From a virus, in IMG/VR virus record IMGVR_UViG_3300042090_000759, positions 1 through 40,435 of that record: a DNA stretch of 40,435 bases. The stretch is one strand, 5' to 3'. Every line of letters begins with the position of its first letter. Position 1 is the stretch's first letter. The position numbers and the translations under genes were made by a program. Shown piece by piece: positions 20,368-30,078 of this stretch. A model generated the notes under the pieces. The model made no database searches. It was not told the origin of the DNA and saw only the letters and a list, made by a program, of their open reading frames with translations.

Positions 20368-21692
20368 CCCACACGTGTTCCAGATATACGGCCCCACGCA
20401 TAACCGCTATTTGTGGAAAAAGTTAAATTAGCTACCAAATAAACTGTCGTAGTTGTTGATAAAGTCATTCTATATGATGGTATAGCTAATGAAGTTATAA
20501 TAGTTGCATTTGTCTGTTGCCATGTCACTTGATTATCTCCGATGCTATTATTACCAGGTAAAGTCGCACTTGTTGTGCTTATTCCTGCGGAGGCACTCGT
20601 ACTTGCACCTGTACATTCAAAACATATGAGAGCAGAAACATCCCAAATTCCTGCCGTTAAGGAAATAGACGTTATATTTGATGTACTATTTGTTGATAAA
20701 GTTACTAGATTGGAAATATTGACAAAAGATCTAAATTGTTCACCCAAATATCCAGCGCTAGGCGCATTTCCTGCGCGTATGCCTTGGATTGTTCCGCCTG
20801 ATTGTGTAGTAGTATTGACTAAATAAGTCGTTCCCTCTTGAAATGTTAGTCCTGTAAAATCAAGGGTTCCTGCTCCTGTTATTGCATCGGTATTACTGCT
20901 GTTAATATGCGCATTGGTTAAAGTCATTGTTGTTCCAGAACCTATGCTTAATGCAGATGCTGTACCTGATGAAAATGAACACATTTGAACGTTTGAAGAT
21001 TCGGTACCTGCTAAAGTTATGCAAGCTGTGTTAATTCCTGAAGTATTAAAAGTTGAAAAATAATGAGATATTGTCCCTGTACTTGATGTCGAAATAGCTC
21101 CTTCTATAACACTATATTCAATAACAACTATACCAGCAGAATTTGAGCTGGCGGTTGTGCTCCCACCGCTATTATAAAAACCGGAACAACCTGAAATGAA
21201 TATCTCACCGGCACTAGACATTGTCCAATAGCCGATACCTGTTGTGCCAAGATTGCCGGAGCAGTTATAAAGGTTTATTGATGAACTGGATGATGAGCTT
21301 GTGTAGTCGATGGCTGTATTGTTGCTCGCGTTAATGTAGCAGTTTGTTAGGTTCACGACAGATGCTGCACTGCCTGTCACAGCTAGAACATACTCGGAAT
21401 TCGTTTCTAGCTCTAAATTGCTAAGGTTGACAGTGATTGCACTAGTGATGGTGAATTTACCATTCACGATAACTTGTCCGTTAGCATCCCCAGTATGGGC
21501 ACATATATTAACTGCCGTACTGATCGTATTATCCTCGGTATACGTTCCTGGCATTATAACAATCGTATCTAAACTAGAAGCAACACCTAATGCCCCTGCT
21601 ATCGTCGTGTGCGTGCCTTCTCCTGCTGTTTTACTTACAACCCACTTCGCCGGGGAAAAGTAATTGATCGCGTTTGAATTTGTGCCTGCCAT
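20364..21692 (-). CDS. tail spike or fibre with β-helix character
   Basis: From ATG 21692 (MAGTNSNAINYFSPAKWVVS) the product has 442 residues. The segment TIAGALGVASSLDTIVIMPG and repeated short β strands rich in Ser/Thr/Asn/Ile indicate a parallel β-helix, as in tail spikes. The C-terminal domain (QVTWQQTNATIITSLAIPSY) may trimerise or bind receptor. RBS AAGGATATC lies before the ATG. The longer frame to 21833 overlaps the preceding gene and is unlikely. Confidence 0.75.
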   Translation of the reverse strand: MAGTNSNAINYFSPAKWVVSKTAGEGTHTTIAGALGVASSLDTIVIMPGTYTEDNTISTAVNICAHTGDANGQVIVNGKFTITSAITVNLSNLELETNSEYVLAVTGSAASVVNLTNCYINASNNTAIDYTSSSSSSSINLYNCSGNLGTTGIGYWTMSSAGEIFISGCSGFYNSGGSTTASSNSAGIVVIEYSVIEGAISTSSTGTISHYFSTFNTSGINTACITLAGTESSNVQMCSFSSGTASALSIGSGTTMTLTNAHINSSNTDAITGAGTLDFTGLTFQEGTTYLVNTTTQSGGTIQGIRAGNAPSAGYLGEQFRSFVNISNLVTLSTNSTSNITSISLTAGIWDVSALICFECTGASTSASAGISTTSATLPGNNSIGDNQVTWQQTNATIITSLAIPSYRMTLSTTTTVYLVANLTFSTNSGYAWGRISGTRVG

Positions 21693-21720
21693 GATATCCT
21701 TTATGTAAAACCGTTTTACA

Positions 21721-22206
21721 TTACGTAACTGTAAAAGTTCCAATAACTTGCGTTGCAATCCAAGAGGAATCGCTATTTCTAAATACAAGCGTAACTGAAT
21801 CTCCGTCAAAGTTACTAGCTGCCGTTCCTGCACTAGCTGAAACCGCTTTACCGATACGAATTGTTTGGCCAGTATTTGCTTGAATTGTTAAAATACCACT
21901 TGAAGAGTCTACTGCGAAGGCTATTGTCTGGCCCTGAGTTGGAGCACTAGGAAGGGTGCCCGTACAAGTTGCAGTCGCAAAATATCCGTTTGACGCAGCC
22001 GCATTGAAGGCAGTTGCTTCATCTGTCCATGCACCAATTAAAGTGCCAGTAGTTGCGATAGTAGTATTTCCTGATACGCCAGAGGCGTTAGTTAGACTGA
22101 TACCTGTTCCTGCTTGGAACGTGCGTCCTGTAAAAGTTGCTGTACCGTCAAAAACTTGATAGCCGGCTGTTACGGCATTTATTGCGTTACTCGGTTGAGC
22201 TGCCAT
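21721..22206 (-). CDS. fibre-type protein, 161 aa
   Basis: Ala/Thr/Gly/Ser-rich, with GRTFQAGTGISLTNASGVSG and a C-terminal β domain (ILTIQANTGQTIRIGKAVSA) that recurs in the next gene as a related module. These look like short fibre or baseplate subunits with shared receptor-binding folds. It is followed closely by the spike gene. Confidence 0.7.
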   Translation of the reverse strand: MAAQPSNAINAVTAGYQVFDGTATFTGRTFQAGTGISLTNASGVSGNTTIATTGTLIGAWTDEATAFNAAASNGYFATATCTGTLPSAPTQGQTIAFAVDSSSGILTIQANTGQTIRIGKAVSASAGTAASNFDGDSVTLVFRNSDSSWIATQVIGTFTVT

Positions 22207-22216
22207 TGTAAACTCC

Positions 22217-22735
22217 TTAATTTAAAGTTAGTGTGCCCTGAGGGGCAAAGCTCTGAAATAAATTTGAACCCATGTAAACTAATTCTATAAAATCACCAAC
22301 TGTGTTCGACGTGCAATTTCCGCTGCCAGCCGTGCTATAAGCGTTTCCTATTTGAATTTGCTGGCTTCCATTTTGATTTATTTGAAATCGGCTAGTAGTA
22401 GATGCCACGATGAAGGTATCTCCGAAAGTTGGCGCAAGAGGCAGTATAAACGTCACTAAGCTAACTCCTTGGCAACTGTAACCATTCTGTTTAACCAATT
22501 GGATAGGATTTGCAGGGGAAACGCTAGTTACTACATTCCAGGTAAAGCCGGTGGTGACAACATTTATATCAATGGTATTACTTGATCCTGGGGCTGATGT
22601 AGTAACTCCACCAACACCAAGAATATTAATAACATTAGCTATGGCGGTAGCCGTTCCCGAATTAGTTACAAATTCTAATGGGACATCGGGAGGGAGTATC
22701 TGGTCGGTTACTTTTGCGATGCCAGCTTGTGACAT
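22217..22735 (-). CDS. fibre-type protein, 172 aa
   Basis: The C-terminal half (FIVASTTSRFQINQNGSQQI, then IQIGNAYSTAGSGNCTS and LVYMGSNLFQSFAPQGTLTLN) parallels the previous protein's last 100 residues. The N-terminal part (QILPPDVPLEFVTNSGTATA) is different. A paralogous pair with exchanged N-termini. It begins 4 nt after the coiled-coil gene. Confidence 0.7.
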   Translation of the reverse strand: MSQAGIAKVTDQILPPDVPLEFVTNSGTATAIANVINILGVGGVTTSAPGSSNTIDINVVTTGFTWNVVTSVSPANPIQLVKQNGYSCQGVSLVTFILPLAPTFGDTFIVASTTSRFQINQNGSQQIQIGNAYSTAGSGNCTSNTVGDFIELVYMGSNLFQSFAPQGTLTLN

Positions 22736-22739
22736 GAGG

Positions 22740-23618
22740 CTAACCGCCTAGCTTAAGCTTATCGAGTAGTAATTGAAGCTGTTCGACTTTCTTTTCGAGT
22801 AGGAACATTTTCTTTTCGGTGTTCTCGCTACGTAGCTTGGCGTTGGCTGCGTCAAAACGGATAGGCTCATGCTGGGCCTCTATTGACTTGATTTGAGCGC
22901 TGTAGTCAGGAATTTGTGGTTTTGGAAGCTGTTTTAGTCTTTCCTCTATTTCTTCAGGAACCTGGCGCATTATATTTGCTATCGAATCACTAAATTTTAC
23001 TTTCAAATCAACAATACGTGCCGTAGCCAAGTTTGCGACTTCTCTTGCAGAATTAGCAACATTAGCATTTTGATTTAGATCAGCGGCAATCTGTGTCACT
23101 TGATCTTTTAGATTATCATGTGCCCTTTCAAGCTTTTGTTGATCACATTCAACTAAAACGAGATGCTTATCTACATACGCTTCTAGATCATTGACCCGTC
23201 GATTTAATGTCGCTAAATGATCAGGCGTAAGATAGGTGGGTGATTTTATTTCGAGTGAAGTCACTCGATTACATGTTTTAGTGTGATCTATAGCAAGATC
23301 AGTATATAATTTTTGAGTTTTTTCTAGGTCGTTTCTAAATGAATTAATTGCCGATGAATTGACTTCTACAAGATCTTTTAGGGAATTGTGACAGGTGACA
23401 GATCCATCTCTAACACTTTTAGACCATTCGACAAATTTTTCATATTCCGTTTGATTTGCATTCACCTTGGTTGCTAAATCACCAACAAGCACATTGAACC
23501 TAGCAACCAAATCTTTTAAACCATCAAATGACCTAATCGAATCTTGAAACTTAGAAGACATATATTTCGAAGATTCAAGAAAATCTTTGTGCATTTTCTC
23601 TAAATCAGGGTCTAACAT
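22740..23618 (-). CDS. long coiled-coil virion protein, 292 aa
   Basis: Helical almost throughout with heptads (LKDLVARFNVLVGDLATKVN; LFLLEKKVEQLQLLLDKLK-like end). No enzymatic motif. A trimeric coiled coil such as a fibre shaft or needle would fit its place among fibre genes. Its start abuts the previous gene. Confidence 0.65.
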   Translation of the reverse strand: MLDPDLEKMHKDFLESSKYMSSKFQDSIRSFDGLKDLVARFNVLVGDLATKVNANQTEYEKFVEWSKSVRDGSVTCHNSLKDLVEVNSSAINSFRNDLEKTQKLYTDLAIDHTKTCNRVTSLEIKSPTYLTPDHLATLNRRVNDLEAYVDKHLVLVECDQQKLERAHDNLKDQVTQIAADLNQNANVANSAREVANLATARIVDLKVKFSDSIANIMRQVPEEIEERLKQLPKPQIPDYSAQIKSIEAQHEPIRFDAANAKLRSENTEKKMFLLEKKVEQLQLLLDKLKLGG

Positions 23619-23963
23619 TTATTCACCTTTTCCATAAATCGCCACAAGATAAAACGCTCCATCCATCGGTGTTGTAGGAGCCGATATATATTTAACATAA
23701 ATTTGAGTGCCGTTTTGATAACGGAAAGTTTCGTTTGTGTCTTCATCGGAGGTTAGGTCATATAAGGCAAAACCCTCTGCCAACACTGGAACGTTATCCG
23801 TGACACCATCAAAACTTACCATCATGTCACCGTTCGTGTTGTTAATGAAGTGGAGCACACGCATAGCATGGGCAAATGGAATGCCCACAGGCAAATATGA
23901 ACCAGTAATACTTGCCAATGCTATTGATCTAACCGCATCGAATCTAACAATATTTGAAGTCAT
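23619..23963 (-). CDS. unknown structural protein, 114 aa
   Basis: β-rich, with HFINNTNGDMMVSFDGVTDN and a C-terminal IYVKYISAPTTPMDGAFYLV. Short virion proteins of this type are often fibre connectors or decoration proteins. It sits between the long fibre and the coiled-coil protein. No named family. Confidence 0.65.
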   Translation of the reverse strand: MTSNIVRFDAVRSIALASITGSYLPVGIPFAHAMRVLHFINNTNGDMMVSFDGVTDNVPVLAEGFALYDLTSDEDTNETFRYQNGTQIYVKYISAPTTPMDGAFYLVAIYGKGE

Positions 23964-23971
23964 GATTTATC

Positions 23972-25042
23972 CTAATTTAAAACTAAGAATGTAAGAACTA
24001 GGGAGCCTGTGCTGTTAGTTACAGCTGAAGCGTTTTGTACAACTACAGCTGATTGACCAGCAGAGTTTGTGACACTCTGTATAGTGATTGCTGATCCTGT
24101 TGTGCCTCCCGTTAGACCATAAAGAACTTGTGTAGTAGATCCGGTGATCGCGCTATTTGTGATAGTCATTGTGAAAGTGGCTCCGGCATTAATCGTTGGA
24201 GTCGTTATAGTTACCTGACCTGATCTACCGTTGAGCGTAGCTGTGGTGGTTCCCGATGTTGCTCCGGAATTAAGAACAATGCCATTACCGAGAGTACTTG
24301 AAACAAAATTACCTGCCGTTGCCGTTATATTTCCTAGAGTAGCTGTAATGGTAGTTGCTGCGGTCAATGATCCGGAAACAGAAGGAGAACCAGTATATGC
24401 AGGAATTACCCCAACACCACCGCTAGCTAGGACTTGACCGACTGCCACATCGGCTATTTGACCAACAACGTTTGTTGCTGTTGCAGCAATTAAAGCGCCT
24501 GCTGTTGCCGTTGCTGGATATGTTGCCGTTGTCCATGCTGGAGGTGAGGAAGCTCCACCAGCTGATTGTAACAATTGTCCTGATGTTCCTGCGGCTGTTG
24601 CTCCAATTGAGTTTGCTGCGTTACCATAAAGAACCCCATCTAAAGTATATGTAACAGGGGTGTATGGACCAATAAGAGAAAATGTTACTGTAGAACCAGA
24701 AGCAGCCGTTGCAATTTGTGCAGCCGTTCCGGCAAGTTTAATGCTACCTGCTGATGGAAGGGCTGTTCCTGTATCACCTGTTAAATTAAGAAGGTCTCCC
24801 GATGCTGTGGCAAGTTCCACCCAATTAGCACTCAGGCCAGCACTAGAAGAGGAAAATCCTATAAGCTGATAAATACCGGAATTCTGAACTACAGCAACCT
24901 GGCCAACAAGAAGCAAACCAGCAGGTCCATATATTGTACTAGACGTAGGCGCAGTAGCCAAATACATAACGTTTGTGAGACCCGCTGGAGTAATCCCAGC
25001 ATTTGCAGAATAAGAGGCTGATCCTGGGGCTGGAAAGGACAT
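23972..25042 (-). CDS. repetitive tail-fibre protein, 356 aa
   Basis: ATG 25042 (MSFPAPGSASYSANAGITPA) has AAGGAGAACACT before it. The sequence is Thr/Ala/Gly/Ser-rich with short β repeats (LTAATTITATLGNITATAGN), typical of fibre shafts. The C-terminus (GSAITIQSVTNSAGQSAVVV) would form a receptor-binding or trimerising end. Upstream extension to 25069 lacks a ribosome site. Confidence 0.75.
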   Translation of the reverse strand: MSFPAPGSASYSANAGITPAGLTNVMYLATAPTSSTIYGPAGLLLVGQVAVVQNSGIYQLIGFSSSSAGLSANWVELATASGDLLNLTGDTGTALPSAGSIKLAGTAAQIATAASGSTVTFSLIGPYTPVTYTLDGVLYGNAANSIGATAAGTSGQLLQSAGGASSPPAWTTATYPATATAGALIAATATNVVGQIADVAVGQVLASGGVGVIPAYTGSPSVSGSLTAATTITATLGNITATAGNFVSSTLGNGIVLNSGATSGTTTATLNGRSGQVTITTPTINAGATFTMTITNSAITGSTTQVLYGLTGGTTGSAITIQSVTNSAGQSAVVVQNASAVTNSTGSLVLTFLVLN

Positions 25043-25123
25043 AGTGTTCTCCTTGTAAGTTAAATTCAAATTTAAATCTTACACGGATAAAACGCTAGTG
25101 CTTTGTATAGAAAATCATTCAGG

Positions 25124-25152
25124 TTGTGAGGTAGGTAGAAGTTTAATATAAT
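25124..25152 (+). promoter_or_regulatory. strong + strand promoter for the 54-aa gene
   Basis: TTGTGA at 25124-25129, a 17-nt spacer, TATAAT at 25147-25152. Transcription would begin near 25159, shortly before the AAGGAGAG ribosome site of the 25176 gene. It stands inside the leftward structural operon. Confidence 0.65.
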
Positions 25153-25175
25153 AGAGAAAAACCAAGGAGAGAAAT

Positions 25176-25340
25176 ATGTTGACTGCTTTATTATTTTCTT
25201 TATTCATAATTTTTATGTATTACATGGATTATTTAGATTTTTGTCGTAGCTCAGAATATTCTAGAAAAAAATATGAGGAAGATGAAAAAAGACAAATAGA
25301 AAAAGAAAAAAGAATTATTGAAAGCTTTGATGTAAAATAG
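25176..25340 (+). CDS. 54-aa membrane protein with its own promoter
   Basis: MLTALLFSLFIIFMYYMDYL is an N-terminal transmembrane segment, followed by a charged coil (EEDEKRQIEKEKRIIESF). It is the only + gene between 20.4 and 40 kb and overlaps the end of the opposite ejection-type gene by 26 nt. N-in membrane anchor plus charged coil resembles i-spanins or superinfection-exclusion peptides. The independent promoter suggests expression in a different phase from the surrounding late genes. Confidence 0.6.
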   Translation: MLTALLFSLFIIFMYYMDYLDFCRSSEYSRKKYEEDEKRQIEKEKRIIESFDVK

Positions 25341-28098
25341 ATTTTTCGACAGTAGGTTGCATTGCTTGCAAAAGCTTCTGAAATTTCTTAGGATCGTTTT
25401 CTAAAATAAGTTTTTGATATTCTTTTAGAAATACAGGATCTGAAATAAGTTTTGCCAAAACGTACGATCCGCCTATCTTCACAATAGCAGGAAGAGCCAT
25501 AAAGGGATTTCCTGTCAAAACACCGGTAGCGGCCGCTCCAATAAGTCCCATATCTGTTATGGTCGTCCCAGACTTAGAAGCATTGAAAAATTTCTCTGCC
25601 GATTTAGCAAGTTGACCTGAATTTTTTTGAAGTTGGATTAAACGATTGTAATTCACTTCTCCCAACAATTCCTTAGCTATAGCGTTGCTCTTTGTATCTT
25701 TCAAAAGATTAGAAAATGTGCCTAACTTAACTTGATTTGTCACTGCATCTTTCATCTTTTTATCGATCATTTCGGCCAATTTGAATCTGGAAAGCTCTTT
25801 AAAAAGTTCTCTACCTTCTGGAGTAAGGCTCAAAACTCTCTTTAATTCCCTAATGCCTTGAATTGTGTCCATCTTCTTAAATATTCTTGATGGATCTTTT
25901 TCACCAAGTTTAGATAGATATTCATAAGCTTTTTTACGAGCCCCTTCGCGCGCAGCATGTGTTCCTGTCTCTGATATTTTTCTTCCTGATATTGGCGCTA
26001 TGGCTCTGGTTTGAGGCGTTGGAACATTTACCCCTAAGCGTTGACCTCTGGCAGCTCTAGGCAAAGGATGTTCTATAGCATGATTTCTAGCTTGTAAGAA
26101 TTCCATGATAGGCTCTTGAAATTCAGGCCCCAATGCATTGATTAAGTTATGCGCATCCCTATGAGAGAAGTTTGGTTTTTCGATGATGGTCTGGGCATGA
26201 TCTCGCTTGACTTGGTTGATTAGTTGCTGACCTCTTGGGTCATTATGAAAGACATCTTCCAATGAACGTAGTTTGTCAGGATTTGAAATAAATTCATTGT
26301 GCAAAGCATTGTAATTTTGATTTTTTGGTTCAAATAATCTTTTAACATTTTTATTTTCGAAAACATCTTTATATGCTGCGTATTCAGCATTAAGTCTTTG
26401 AAATGTTTCCAAAAGTTCCGGATTGGTGGCTTGAATAGACCTAGAAATAGCCGTATCTAAATCACCGACAAGTTTTTTATAAGCCGACTCAAAATTAGAT
26501 CCTCCAAATTCCCAATTTGCTATATCTGCAAGCGTACGTTTTGTTTTAATCAACTCATCTACAGTTGCACCTATGCCAAATTGATTTCTTTGCTCTAAAC
26601 TTTCTAAAAGTCTTTCCGCATCTCTTATTACTCGATATTCGGGTGTAGATGATCCTAAATTTATTGAACCTCTATGTTCTTCTACAAACTGCCTCAATTC
26701 ACTTTCTAATTCAGGCTGTATGACGGGAGGTAATTCTCTTACAGCCTCGTTAAAATCAGTCCATTGTCTTTCAAATTGTTCTTTGATAGGCTGCTTGATA
26801 TCTTCGGCAGCCGTTTTAAGATTGAGACCGGCTTGCGAATTGCTTTCAAATTCTTGCGGAGCAATCCTATTTAAGAAATTTTCTTGATATGGTTCTCGTG
26901 GTTCTACAGAAACACGTCCTTGTAACGATCTCGATCTTTCCGCCTGTTTTTCCAACGGTTCTTTATTTATACCCAGGGATGTTTCTTCAGTTTTTAAAGC
27001 GCTTCTAACAGCTTCGCCAGCTTGATGCGAGTTTTCAAAAGATAATTGTCCAAGCTCACCTACAATATTTTCATATTCTCTTGTTATCTGCCCGGAAAGT
27101 TCCTTTCTAAAATTTTCTAATGCGTCTCCTGTTAATCCTGATTGAGCTAATCTAGCTTGCATCATCTTAACAAGATTAGATCCGCTTAATGTGCCTGCAT
27201 CTAATTGTAAACCTGATTTTTCAAAATCTTCTACCAATTGCTTAGTAACTGCTTTTTTGCTGTTTGCACCAGTGAATAAATTGAATACTTGGGCAGCGGT
27301 TTTCTTTGGTTCCGTTGCTACTTTATAGATTCCTTTTGGAGTATGTCCCACTAAATCACCAGTTATGGCAGCGGCAATTGTTCCTAAAGGCCCAAAATTA
27401 CCTTGTTCAGCCATTTCTAAAGCTGTTCCTGCAGATAACCCTCTGGATATTTCTGTAAATCCTGGTAAAATAGCTTTAGTCAGTTCTTTTGGTTTCAATC
27501 CTAAGTTAAAGATGTTCTTTATATTTTTAGGATCTTTAATCCAGCCTATCCAATTAGCTGCTTTTTCCAAAACGCCTTCCGGCTCTAAATCTTGGCCAGT
27601 AGCTTTCTCAGCTAATCCACGAAGACTAATATCCGCTGTTTTTACAAATGGATGAGTTTTACTAGGAGTTTTGATTTGATCTTGCAGGTTTTGAAAAAAT
27701 TCTTCATCTTTAGGTGTCCACTCTCCAAGACCCATAGAGGCATTTTGTTTCTGTTCTGCCATCTGCTCAATATCTTCCATAACATTTTGCTTATAGGAGA
27801 CTGTTTGAGCTTCTTTAGATGCTAAAGGTGCTGTTGCAATGTCATATACTAGTCCAGAAGGAGAAGCTTGAGCTAAACCTAAAGCATACTGCCCTGCAAC
27901 TCGCGCACCTTGTTCTAGCTTTCCTTTTTTTGGTTTATATGTAGAAAGAAAATGATTTATTTCTTTTGGAGAGTATCCGGATTGTGAGGCTGATTGAAAA
28001 TCAAATTTTGGATGTTTTTCTTGAAGAAAAGGTAATATTTCCTCATCGGAATAACCGGCATCTAATGCACCCTGATAATCAAATTGTTGATTTTTCAT
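25315..28098 (-). CDS. large internal virion / ejection protein, 927 aa
   Basis: Begins with two similar units (FDYQGALDAGYSDEEILPFL and FDFQSASQSGYSPKEINHFL), each ending in an LxxY-like helix; then a long helical body with Ala/Gly-rich hydrophobic stretches (GTIAAAITGDLVGHTPKGIY; AATGVLTGNPFMALPAIV). Proteins of this size and place in P22- and T7-like phages (gp16 type) are ejected with DNA and form a channel across the envelope. No muramidase or protease motif is obvious. It abuts the 232-aa gene with one base between. Confidence 0.7.
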   Translation of the reverse strand: MKNQQFDYQGALDAGYSDEEILPFLQEKHPKFDFQSASQSGYSPKEINHFLSTYKPKKGKLEQGARVAGQYALGLAQASPSGLVYDIATAPLASKEAQTVSYKQNVMEDIEQMAEQKQNASMGLGEWTPKDEEFFQNLQDQIKTPSKTHPFVKTADISLRGLAEKATGQDLEPEGVLEKAANWIGWIKDPKNIKNIFNLGLKPKELTKAILPGFTEISRGLSAGTALEMAEQGNFGPLGTIAAAITGDLVGHTPKGIYKVATEPKKTAAQVFNLFTGANSKKAVTKQLVEDFEKSGLQLDAGTLSGSNLVKMMQARLAQSGLTGDALENFRKELSGQITREYENIVGELGQLSFENSHQAGEAVRSALKTEETSLGINKEPLEKQAERSRSLQGRVSVEPREPYQENFLNRIAPQEFESNSQAGLNLKTAAEDIKQPIKEQFERQWTDFNEAVRELPPVIQPELESELRQFVEEHRGSINLGSSTPEYRVIRDAERLLESLEQRNQFGIGATVDELIKTKRTLADIANWEFGGSNFESAYKKLVGDLDTAISRSIQATNPELLETFQRLNAEYAAYKDVFENKNVKRLFEPKNQNYNALHNEFISNPDKLRSLEDVFHNDPRGQQLINQVKRDHAQTIIEKPNFSHRDAHNLINALGPEFQEPIMEFLQARNHAIEHPLPRAARGQRLGVNVPTPQTRAIAPISGRKISETGTHAAREGARKKAYEYLSKLGEKDPSRIFKKMDTIQGIRELKRVLSLTPEGRELFKELSRFKLAEMIDKKMKDAVTNQVKLGTFSNLLKDTKSNAIAKELLGEVNYNRLIQLQKNSGQLAKSAEKFFNASKSGTTITDMGLIGAAATGVLTGNPFMALPAIVKIGGSYVLAKLISDPVFLKEYQKLILENDPKKFQKLLQAMQPTVEKSILHQSFQ

Positions 28099-28099
28099 A

Positions 28100-28798
28100 T
28101 CATTTCATAAATGAAGTTAATGGAGGTCTTTCTTTTTTTTGTCCATGATTTATAAATCCAGGCATTTGTTGGCTTTGTGGCATTTCAACGCCAGAAGTAT
28201 AAGCTGACATGTTTTGTTGAATAATCCTTTCCATAGCATCTAAAATACCTTCTCTACGAGCATCCGGTAATGATGGATCATAAAGATGTTCTGCTAATGT
28301 TTCAAATTCTTGTCTGTTTCTAATAGGTATGGTTGAAGCTAATGAAATTAAATTTTTTCCTAAAGTCTCATATTCTCCACGATCTTTATTTCCTTGTTCG
28401 CTAAAAAAACCTAAAACACTGCTACCACGACCGAGATTACCGCCTTTTCCTAGCTGACGCATTCTTTGAATAGTTTGTAGACCAGATTGAAAAGGAGCGA
28501 TTTTTTCTCTATATTTCCCTGCTAATTCTTCTCCCTTGGCTTCTTTTTTAGAAAAATTTGACATTTCTTGTAATTCTTTTTTATGAGCAAAAAGTTTTTC
28601 TTGAGATTTATCTCTAAAATAAGCTGCTTGCGCTTCTTTTGGAAGGGACAATACGCCTGGATTTAGACCCATGCCTTTTAAAGATTGTTCTTGTTTTTGC
28701 TTTTGTTGATGTTGATTATATTGGTCAAACGAACCAAGAATTTCATCACCAAAAGATCGCTTAGGCTGACGTGGAGTCGGTGTTAATACTGGAATCAT
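28100..28798 (-). CDS. probable ejection or tail protein, 232 aa
   Basis: Charged, helical and Gln-rich (KQEQSLKGMGLNPGVLSLPK) without transmembrane parts; middle rich in Arg/Glu helices. Position between the Gly-zipper gene and the 927-aa gene matches the gp7-gp20-gp16 block of P22. It starts at the last base of the previous stop. Assignment is by synteny only. Confidence 0.6.
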   Translation of the reverse strand: MIPVLTPTPRQPKRSFGDEILGSFDQYNQHQQKQKQEQSLKGMGLNPGVLSLPKEAQAAYFRDKSQEKLFAHKKELQEMSNFSKKEAKGEELAGKYREKIAPFQSGLQTIQRMRQLGKGGNLGRGSSVLGFFSEQGNKDRGEYETLGKNLISLASTIPIRNRQEFETLAEHLYDPSLPDARREGILDAMERIIQQNMSAYTSGVEMPQSQQMPGFINHGQKKERPPLTSFMK

Positions 28799-29577
28799 TA
28801 TAAACCTCCGTAATTTCCTGTTCTAAAGGCATCTTCAAGACCTGGTAAAGCGTTATAACCACTATCATTATAAACCGTTGATCCTGAACCTTGATTATTG
28901 AATAATCCACTAAAATTACCAAAATTTATTCCAGATCCTCCTGAATCTCCTCCACCTTTAGAAAAATACCCTGCTGTTCCACCTATTAGCCCTCCGGCTA
29001 ATGCTCCATAAGGTCCTAAAGCTGCACCTGTTGAGGCACCTTTTAAACCTCCTGATAACGCTCCTCCCCATCCTGCTTTTTTTTGTTCTGGAGGCTTCTC
29101 AACAAGAAACTGCTGGTAGGGACGCTGACCAAGCAACTGATCGCTAAATCCCATGAGATCGTTTATGGCTTGCCTCTGTAATTCCTGTCGGCGTGAGGCT
29201 AAATCTTGGGCGAAATCTGAACCTAGTTGACCGGCCGTATTCTGAAAGCCGCTGCTACGTCTAGAACCACGTGAACCCATACCACTAAAACGAGATCCTA
29301 GTTGACCTTGTAATTGATTAAATTGACGAAATGCAGGTGCTTCTATCTGATTGAAAATATCTTCATCGCCAGCCGCCAATCTTCCGGTATAGCTTTCAGG
29401 GGAGACATGAGCAAATTGCTGACCATAAAGTTGCATTTGTTCAGGAGTGTATTGCTGTAACTGCCCTTGCTTATAACCTTTAGGTATTTTGTTTCCAGAA
29501 AGACCGCCTCCAGATAACCCACCAGTAGCAGTAATACCTGGGTTTAAACCTGTTGCACCTACCATACTTGAACTCAT
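28798..29577 (-). CDS. Gly-zipper ejection-type protein, 259 aa
   Basis: The central region GLKGASTGAALGPYGALAGG continues as GLIGGTAGYF, a glycine-zipper pattern that inserts in membranes. It is preceded by Gln-rich helices (QLQQYTPEQMQLYGQQF) and followed by a Gly/Ser/Asn-rich tail. Such zippers occur in phage pore-forming ejection proteins. First of a three-gene block (259, 232, 927 aa). Confidence 0.6.
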   Translation of the reverse strand: MSSSMVGATGLNPGITATGGLSGGGLSGNKIPKGYKQGQLQQYTPEQMQLYGQQFAHVSPESYTGRLAAGDEDIFNQIEAPAFRQFNQLQGQLGSRFSGMGSRGSRRSSGFQNTAGQLGSDFAQDLASRRQELQRQAINDLMGFSDQLLGQRPYQQFLVEKPPEQKKAGWGGALSGGLKGASTGAALGPYGALAGGLIGGTAGYFSKGGGDSGGSGINFGNFSGLFNNQGSGSTVYNDSGYNALPGLEDAFRTGNYGGL

Positions 29578-29606
29578 GACATCACCAATTTTTTATTTTA
29601 ATCATA

Positions 29607-30077
29607 TCATACCATAGATAACCATTCGAGTAATACAAAACCCGAAATAGCTTGAGGTGATCCTGCACTCGAAACAAATACTACTTCAGTAGGTGTTACA
29701 TACATTTCTACCGAATTAGTGACTACGGTTCCATTCACAAAAGGCAATGGAAAATAATTTGTCCCATCAAATCCAATTCCGGAAATTTTAGTAAAAGTAG
29801 AAACACTGTTAAAATTTATATTGTGATTAAAGGATGAATAACCGCTGATTGAGTAGATTTGACGTAGTGATTGTTGCCTCTGATTAGTGAAAAACCAAGA
29901 TTCACCGGTAACTGCCGGTACATTTGTAGGAAAAATTCCAATGACACGTTGATTTACAGCGTTAGCAATATCGACATACGAACGATCAACTTCTACGGTC
30001 AACTGTCCTATTTCCCTTGGAAAATTCCTGGAGGTTCTTAAATAGGCTACGGAATTAACCACATTGCTAGAAGACAT
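29607..30077 (-). CDS. unknown structural protein, 156 aa
   Basis: β-rich (FPREIGQLTVEVDRSYVDIA, then FFTNQRQQSLRQIYSISGYS). It resembles small tail-completion or fibre-adaptor proteins in size and location (between the hub protein and the ejection block). It abuts the hub gene by one base. No named family recognised. Confidence 0.6.
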   Translation of the reverse strand: MSSSNVVNSVAYLRTSRNFPREIGQLTVEVDRSYVDIANAVNQRVIGIFPTNVPAVTGESWFFTNQRQQSLRQIYSISGYSSFNHNINFNSVSTFTKISGIGFDGTNYFPLPFVNGTVVTNSVEMYVTPTEVVFVSSAGSPQAISGFVLLEWLSMV

Positions 30078-30078
30078 G

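Noticed and set aside
20542-24869. Many 60-94-aa + strand ORFs over the fibre genes
   Set aside because: Arise from the biased codon use of Thr/Ala/Gly-rich fibre genes on the other strand.
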